The position numbers were made by a program, and so were the translations under genes. From a virus, in IMG/VR virus record IMGVR_UViG_3300044640_001957, positions 1 through 34,398 of that record: a DNA stretch of 34,398 bases. One strand, 5' to 3'. Positions 30,478 to 34,398 of the stretch are shown piece by piece. How positions within the stretch are numbered: the first letter of the stretch is position 1; every line of letters begins with the position of its first letter. The notes beneath the pieces are model-generated. The model saw nothing but the letters and a program-made list of their open reading frames with translations. It made no database searches and had not been told where the DNA came from.

Positions 30478-31354
30478 AATTCCAATGAAACATTGACAGT
30501 CTGGTTAGCCACAGTTGTCGATCGTACAGCACTGGATCTTCAATTTTGGCAAAGTCGGTGTTGGCAATTTCTTTGCATTGACTGCGTTCTGGGTCGGTGA
30601 TAAAAATTGGATAACCTTCAATGGCTGCACCAACTGCTGGACTGGAATTGTGATTGACCACAGCCCAGCAATTGGCTAGATCGTCTAGTAGTGAACTGCC
30701 TGGGCTGGACACATGTACATTGGGAAATTGATTAATTATTCGACCAAAGTCATGCTGAGTTTTATCACCTGGATGAGCTCGTAACCTAATGGGGCGACTG
30801 CTGTGCATACGAATAGAAGACACAGTGCTGGCAATCCAAGACTGCACATCAATCCCTCCCATGCTCCATCCACCTTGCCTTTGCAAGCACAACAGTATGT
30901 GATTTCCGTTGACACGATAAGGCTGCAACTTTAAATCAAGTTGTGACTCAAAGTCAAACCATCGATCCAGTGTTGGATTAGAATCGCAGTATATTCCAGT
31001 GTTGGGAAAAACTCCATTGAAACTATAACGCAAATAGTTCAATGGGTTTTTGGTATTTTTGTAAAGAAATAAGTTGCTGTCAATTATGACCAAATGTTTA
31101 TTTTTTGCCGCTTGTTCAGCAGCCACTCTTTTGCGCATTTGCAAGTGAGGTGAATTTTTTGAATCCTCGTGAACCCATCCCAGTATTACTGCAACATCGC
31201 ATGGCACTGTGTCCTGGCCTTCATGCATGTACGCATTGTCCCCGTTGGCATGTACGCCCAGGCAGAATTTAATCAGTGCATCAACTTTTTCTTGTTTTTT
31301 ATTTTTTGATGGCAAACAAGATCTGTAGGCTACAATTGACAACGGTTGAGTCAT
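30413..31354 (-). CDS. KpsC/LipB-like polysaccharide transferase, paralogue B
   Basis: A 313-aa protein paralogous to the product of 27333-28172. Shared elements are 'QSWIASTVSSIRMHSSRPIRLRAHPGD' (171-197) and 'CWAVVNHNSSPAVGAAIEGYPIFI' (229-252), followed by 'KEIANTDFAKIEDP'. Extra N-terminal residues carry 'CDVAVILGWVHEDSKNSPHLQMRKRVAAEQ'. I chose the ATG at 31354, which overlaps the upstream stop as ATGA; an in-frame ATG at 31399 would extend into the neighbouring gene. It is the third gene of a coupled minus-strand operon beginning at 32786. Substrate unknown; the capsule or LPS context is inferred from the fold. Confidence 0.65.
   Translation of the reverse strand: MTQPLSIVAYRSCLPSKNKKQEKVDALIKFCLGVHANGDNAYMHEGQDTVPCDVAVILGWVHEDSKNSPHLQMRKRVAAEQAAKNKHLVIIDSNLFLYKNTKNPLNYLRYSFNGVFPNTGIYCDSNPTLDRWFDFESQLDLKLQPYRVNGNHILLCLQRQGGWSMGGIDVQSWIASTVSSIRMHSSRPIRLRAHPGDKTQHDFGRIINQFPNVHVSSPGSSLLDDLANCWAVVNHNSSPAVGAAIEGYPIFITDPERSQCKEIANTDFAKIEDPVLYDRQLWLTRLSMFHWNFNEVQSGQCWAHMRRYLPGIP
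30459..30504. other. Nested inverted repeat at convergent gene ends
   Basis: CCAGACTG (30459-30466) pairs with CAGTCTGG (30497-30504). A CAATG-aaa-CATTG hairpin (30483-30495) lies inside. It covers the overlap of two convergent glycosyltransferase genes and may act as a two-way transcription block, though no U-tract is seen. Confidence 0.4.
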
Positions 31355-32031
31355 GATTTTTGTAAACAATAATCGGCTAGCATGTGCTCCCGGTGCCACT
31401 CATCACCTTGTGGCGTAGTGGCAAACTCGTGAAAGCATGGAGTGCCCAGGGTATAATGCAAGAGCTTGGCATCAGGGTTTGGCCCGTATTCATCAGGTAA
31501 CCAATTCCACTCCACTGGCAACTCACCAACATGCTGATCTTCTAACCATGTAAACCGGTGTAATGCAGCACCAGTGGCCTGCTGTACAAAATCTGGAGTG
31601 AGTTGTTTGTTTGACTCACTGTTGCAGTTCCACAAAATAACACTACTCCAATTTTTACGTGGATAGTCTTCATTCTTGGCGCCAAGATATTTTACCGGCA
31701 TTCGAGTTTTGTAATTGTGTTTAACAACCATGACATCGTGCATGGGATCTTGTAACTGCCACAACTTGACAATGTCGTCGCGCACTATCATGTCGCCATC
31801 AATAAAGATAGCCCACCCAGCATAGTCCATTAGATGCGGCACAAGAAATCTGCTGTAGATAAACTGATTGCTTCCGTCAGTGTGTGTTTCTGTGTAGTCC
31901 TCAAACAGATTCAATGCCAACGGAATTATTGCAACTGGTTTTGATGCCTGCCGTATAATTGAATTAGCGCAGGTGTGATAAGCCACTGCCTCTCTGGGGT
32001 CATAACCAACAAACACTGGTATTGGCTTCAT
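31351..32031 (-). CDS. GT8-like glycosyltransferase
   Basis: A 226-aa protein. 'PVFVGYDPREAVAYHTCANSII' starts the nucleotide-sugar site, 'SNQFIYSRFLVPHL' follows, and 'WAIFIDGDMIVRDDIVKLW' holds the metal-binding DGD (78-80). 'SSVILWNC' and 'EWNWLPDEYG' then 'LLHYTLGTPCF' fit glycogenin-like (GT8-type) transferases. It sits between the nucleotidyltransferase-cupin and paralogue B genes, coupled to both by ATGA overlaps, so it probably acts on the sugar made by the first. Confidence 0.78.
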   Translation of the reverse strand: MKPIPVFVGYDPREAVAYHTCANSIIRQASKPVAIIPLALNLFEDYTETHTDGSNQFIYSRFLVPHLMDYAGWAIFIDGDMIVRDDIVKLWQLQDPMHDVMVVKHNYKTRMPVKYLGAKNEDYPRKNWSSVILWNCNSESNKQLTPDFVQQATGAALHRFTWLEDQHVGELPVEWNWLPDEYGPNPDAKLLHYTLGTPCFHEFATTPQGDEWHREHMLADYCLQKS

Positions 32032-32786
32032 TTGCGTTCGATGTCCTCTTCAACACAATTTTCGCCATATTGGATTTCGATCAGCTTTAACGGCTCGTTA
32101 GTTTCGTTGCACAACTGGTGCCATTCATTTAGTCTAATCCAAGTTGACTGATGCCGGGCAGGGCTTGATGCCAGCTCACGATCTGTGCTGTGTGGATCCA
32201 CTGTGTACACTGTGGCTTCACCCTCGGCTACAAACCAAAACTCTGCACGTTTTTCGTGTCGTTGCATGCTTAAACATGTCTTGGGATTTACTGTGAGTTC
32301 TTTTAGCTTGACGTGGCCGCCTACTTCGTGTAGCACACGATAGTACCCCCAGGCGCGATCTGTTCGGGGTTTCTTCCAGTCTTCAAGAATCCAGCTAGAA
32401 CTGTTTTTCTTATCTTCTCCACCCACACCAAACACAAATTCCACATCATCGAACACCATCTCGGGTATGTTGTCTTGAGTTCTGTCTCCACCATTGGCAA
32501 ACACAATCTCATGATTGGGAAATATCTCTTTGGCTTTACGAATAGCATCGATTGCTGTGCCATCCTGGTCGTCAAAATCAATCACACGATCAACCACATG
32601 CAAGGCAGCAACAATGGCAGCACGTTCTGACCAGGGCATGAACGCACGACCTTTCTTGCGTTCTAGCCAGGCATCACTATTGAGCCCAACGATGAGTTTG
32701 TCACCTAGTTGTTTTGCTGACTGGAAGTAAGCAAGATGTCCGGAGTGTATGGGATCAAACCCACCTGTAACAAGTACGATTTTCAT
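32028..32786 (-). CDS. Nucleotidyltransferase-cupin fusion for sugar activation
   Basis: A 252-aa two-domain protein. Residues 1-135 are a cytidylyltransferase-like nucleotidyltransferase: GGFDPIHSGHL (8-18; the HxGH motif), 'LIVGLNSDAWLERKKGR' and 'NGGDR', as in the HldE/RfaE heptose-activating or glycerol-phosphate enzymes. Residues 141-252 are a ManC-type cupin: 'LSMQRHEKRAEFWFVAEGEATV', 'WHQLCNETNEPLKLIEIQYG' and EEDIER. Fusing an activating transferase to an isomerase- or mutarotase-like cupin suggests one enzyme prepares a nucleotide sugar. The late core CATAAATA is 5 nt before the ATG, so the mRNA should be leaderless. It heads a three-gene operon coupled by ATGA. Confidence 0.85.
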   Translation of the reverse strand: MKIVLVTGGFDPIHSGHLAYFQSAKQLGDKLIVGLNSDAWLERKKGRAFMPWSERAAIVAALHVVDRVIDFDDQDGTAIDAIRKAKEIFPNHEIVFANGGDRTQDNIPEMVFDDVEFVFGVGGEDKKNSSSWILEDWKKPRTDRAWGYYRVLHEVGGHVKLKELTVNPKTCLSMQRHEKRAEFWFVAEGEATVYTVDPHSTDRELASSPARHQSTWIRLNEWHQLCNETNEPLKLIEIQYGENCVEEDIERK

Positions 32787-32791
32787 AAAGA

Positions 32792-32799
32792 TATTTATG
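32792..32799 (-). promoter_or_regulatory. Late-type promoter core CATAAATA, leaderless geometry
   Basis: Seven of eight match to TATAAATA. Five nt (tcttt) place +1 exactly on the A of the ATG at 32786, as for the GT25 gene. It is divergent from the core at 32812-32819. Confidence 0.7.
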
Positions 32800-32811
32800 T
32801 ATGTACATAAC

Positions 32812-32819
32812 GGTAAATA
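32812..32819 (+). promoter_or_regulatory. Late-type promoter core GGTAAATA
   Basis: Located in the 42-nt gap between divergent glycan genes. Nine nt separate it from the ATG at 32829, giving a predicted leader of about 4 nt. No Shine-Dalgarno. Confidence 0.55.
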
Positions 32820-32828
32820 TTAATCCTT

Positions 32829-33557
32829 ATGATAAACCAAACTTATACAGTAAACTGTGCATGTGTGATTCATGGTGACGCTTATCAATGGACGTATGTT
32901 CAAAAACTTTATGCCATGCTGTGTCGAAATTTAACGTTTCCTGTAAAACTGCATGTATTCACAGAAGAAGAACGAGAGGTTCCTGATCCTTTTATCAAGC
33001 ACACGCTAGACACTTGGCCTGGCATAGCTGGACCAAAAAGTGCTTGGTGGTACAAAATACAGATGTTTAACCCTGATCACTTTTCGGGCCAATTGTTGTA
33101 TTTTGATCTTGACGTTGTGATTACTGGCAATATTGATTGGATGTTACAAGCTCCCCCAAGTCATTTTTCTACTATTCGTGATTTTAGGTATCTGCAACGT
33201 CCTGCCTGGGCTGGTATTAACTCCAGTGTCATGCTTTGGGATACCACTAGATTTAGCAATGTTTGGGAATCATTTATGAGTCAAGGGCCATCTACAGTAA
33301 CTGCACGATACCCGGGGGACCAGGATTTTCTTTCAGCTGTGATTGACGAGCGTCACCGCAATTTGTTTGATGCAGACATGATACAAAGCTGGAGATGGCA
33401 AATGAACGACGGCGGTCAAAACATGAAAACACGTAAATATCACAGCCCCGGTACAGGTTGCAGGATTGATCCCAAGGTGCGGGTTATTGTGTTTCACGGA
33501 ACCCCTAAGCCACACGAAGTTCAGGATAAATATATATTGCAACATTGGAGATTGTAA
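32829..33557 (+). CDS. GT8-like glycosyltransferase, divergent
   Basis: A 242-aa GT-A fold protein. 'NCACVIHGDAYQWTYVQKLYAML' begins the fold, 'SAWWYKIQMFNPDHFSGQLLYFDLDVVITGNID' carries the metal-binding DLD (93-95), 'WAGINSSVMLWDT' and 'YPGDQDFLSAVI' follow, and 'VRVIVFHGTPKPHEV' closes the active site. These resemble GT8-type enzymes. It is transcribed away from the nucleotidyltransferase operon from its own late core, with almost no leader. Donor and acceptor are unknown. Confidence 0.78.
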   Translation: MINQTYTVNCACVIHGDAYQWTYVQKLYAMLCRNLTFPVKLHVFTEEEREVPDPFIKHTLDTWPGIAGPKSAWWYKIQMFNPDHFSGQLLYFDLDVVITGNIDWMLQAPPSHFSTIRDFRYLQRPAWAGINSSVMLWDTTRFSNVWESFMSQGPSTVTARYPGDQDFLSAVIDERHRNLFDADMIQSWRWQMNDGGQNMKTRKYHSPGTGCRIDPKVRVIVFHGTPKPHEVQDKYILQHWRL

Positions 33558-33563
33558 CTTTCC

Positions 33564-33571
33564 GATAAATA
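33564..33571 (+). promoter_or_regulatory. Late-type promoter core GATAAATA
   Basis: Seven of eight match to TATAAATA, 21 nt before the ATG at 33593, with AAGAGGA (33577-33583) as ribosome site. Confidence 0.6.
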
Positions 33572-33592
33572 AACAAAAGAGGATAAACAAAA

Positions 33593-34216
33593 ATGACTAC
33601 TCGAAGCAACAGATTACTTGGCAGAATATGGGGAGACCCAGCAAATCCAGCAACTATCACAGTGAACTTTAACGGGGCACAAGTGTATACTGGAACTGCC
33701 CCCACAGTGGCAGGGGTATTAGAATCACCGTATCTTGGCGAATTAGACACGCTATGCCAATGGTCTAGTGATACATCGGTAACTGGTCAAATTCCTTGCA
33801 GTGTCACAGTGTTAAACGGCAGTTTGTTAGTGAGTCATATTGCTGTGACCCACTATCGTGGTTCCCATTCGTTTGCGCTAAACTCAGGTGCTACTTGGCC
33901 TGCACATGTGCCGACTACCGGCAACGAAGTGTCAACAGATATACAATTATTGGCCAACCCTGCATTTGAGTCCAAATATGGATTGACTAAAGAACAAGCA
34001 TCTGCAAACTGTACTCCCACATTGGTAACACCACCAGATGAATTTTTTGCAGATCCAAACGTCAATTCTTTTGAGTCGGACGGCAAGACCAATATTAAAA
34101 TTGACGGTATTCCGCAAATTCGCGACACTGCAACATTCCCAATTGGCGGCGAATGGCGCTGGGCAGTTGGATCAGGGTCCACTATAGAATTTGATTTTGA
34201 AATTTTAGAATATTAA
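33593..34216 (+). CDS. Probable late virion-associated protein, unknown
   Basis: A 207-aa protein without a recognised family. It is beta-rich: 'NPATITVNFNGAQVYTGTAPTVAG', 'SVTGQIPCSVTVLNGSLLVSHIAVTHYRG', 'EFFADPNVNSFESDGKTNIKIDGI', 'GSGSTIEFDFEILEY'. The long polar strands and late promoter suggest a structural or fibre-associated protein. A strong AAGAGGA ribosome site implies good expression, and a strong terminator follows. It stands alone as a late unit beside the glycan island and could be its protein acceptor, which is speculation. Confidence 0.65.
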   Translation: MTTRSNRLLGRIWGDPANPATITVNFNGAQVYTGTAPTVAGVLESPYLGELDTLCQWSSDTSVTGQIPCSVTVLNGSLLVSHIAVTHYRGSHSFALNSGATWPAHVPTTGNEVSTDIQLLANPAFESKYGLTKEQASANCTPTLVTPPDEFFADPNVNSFESDGKTNIKIDGIPQIRDTATFPIGGEWRWAVGSGSTIEFDFEILEY

Positions 34217-34235
34217 AATATCATTATAATCTCAT

Positions 34236-34262
34236 AAAAACCCGCATTATGCGGGTTTTTTT
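34236..34262. terminator. Strong intrinsic terminator
   Basis: AAAAACCCGCA (34236-34246), TTA loop, TGCGGGTTTTT (34250-34260), then TT. GC-rich stem flanked by A and T tracts, so it can work in both directions. It closes the last late gene of the window. Confidence 0.9.
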
Positions 34263-34273
34263 ATGGCTAACAG

Positions 34274-34302
34274 TTGACTAGAAATTATCAATTCGCTGTA
34301 CT
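34274..34302 (+). promoter_or_regulatory. Weak candidate sigma-70-like promoter for the last gene
   Basis: TTGACT (34274-34279), 17-nt spacer, TGTACT (34297-34302; four of six -10 matches). It is followed by a markedly AT-rich leader. Confidence 0.3.
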
Positions 34303-34332
34303 AATTAATTGGTTATTAAATGGAGTATTATA

Positions 34333-34398
34333 ATGTTTATAAAATCAAATATCCAATATAGCCATTTGAATATGAGCCAAAAATCAGCTAATAATACT
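34333..34398 (+). CDS. Start of a gene cut by the window edge
   Basis: An ATG at 34333, seven nt after GGAG (34322-34325), opens a frame that is still open at the window end. The 22 visible residues begin MFIKSNIQYSHLNMSQKSAN and cannot be assigned. It is a separate unit after the strong terminator, and its bases are more AT-rich than the rest of the window. Confidence 0.5.
   Translation, partial: MFIKSNIQYSHLNMSQKSANNT

Noticed and set aside
31355-31399. N-terminal extension of polysaccharide transferase paralogue B
   Set aside because: It lies inside the upstream GT8-like gene, and the ATGA overlap at 31354 matches the other junctions of the operon.
1-34398. CRISPR arrays, insertion sequences or an integrase with att sites
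   Set aside because: No regularly spaced short repeats, transposase motifs or terminal inverted repeats were seen; the only mobile-type gene is the HNH endonuclease.

Overview
The window is a stretch of a T4-type myovirus genome (class Caudoviricetes). Recognisable T4 homologues include the neck proteins gp13, gp14 and gp15, tail sheath gp18, tail tube gp19, head completion gp4, both terminase subunits (gp16, gp17), dNMP kinase gp1, a DexA-like exonuclease, ssDNA-binding gp32, and the recombination pair UvsX/UvsY. Many short phage-type genes of unknown function, 'MxxFxxYLxE'-type prohead tags, and TAAATA late-promoter cores support this. The moderate base composition, long glycosyltransferase cluster and fibre repeats resemble T4-like phages of aquatic bacteria. 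The host cannot be named from the sequence.

Layout. 1-2.1 kb: two repeat-rich tail-fibre genes, the first cut by the window edge. 2.0-5.2 kb, minus strand: gp14 then gp15 then a Nudix hydrolase. 5.3-7.5 kb, plus strand: a 93-aa unknown, a 378-aa unknown and gp13. 7.6-9.2 kb: a translationally coupled nucleic-acid cassette (DexA-like exonuclease, HAD nucleotidase, dNMP kinase), ending in a convergent HNH endonuclease gene. 9.6-15.2 kb: an oversized tail sheath, tail tube, a tube-like protein and a small unknown. 15.2-20.9 kb: gp4, small terminase, prohead or internal proteins, two paralogous tagged proteins, a fibre-like protein and an exported nuclease. 20.9-21.05 kb: a hairpin-rich noncoding stretch. 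21-24.3 kb: large terminase and a large unknown. 24.5-27.3 kb: gp32, UvsX, an acidic protein and UvsY. 27.3-33.6 kb: eight sugar-related genes on both strands. 33.6-34.4 kb: a late unknown protein, a strong terminator and the start of another gene.

How it fits together. The structural, packaging and glycan genes mostly carry a late-type promoter core (NNTAAATA). The 93-aa unknown, the 378-aa unknown, the exonuclease cassette and gp32 instead have host sigma-70-like promoters. A recurrent and unusual feature is the placement of promoters 4-9 nt from ATG codons that lack a Shine-Dalgarno, which predicts leaderless or nearly leaderless mRNAs at about nine genes. The eight-gene glycan island includes two paralogous polysaccharide-type transferases and a nucleotidyltransferase-cupin fusion. 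It is the best candidate for an undescribed system, such as late glycosylation of virions or remodelling of the host surface. All functions are inferred from sequence reading; no searches were run.
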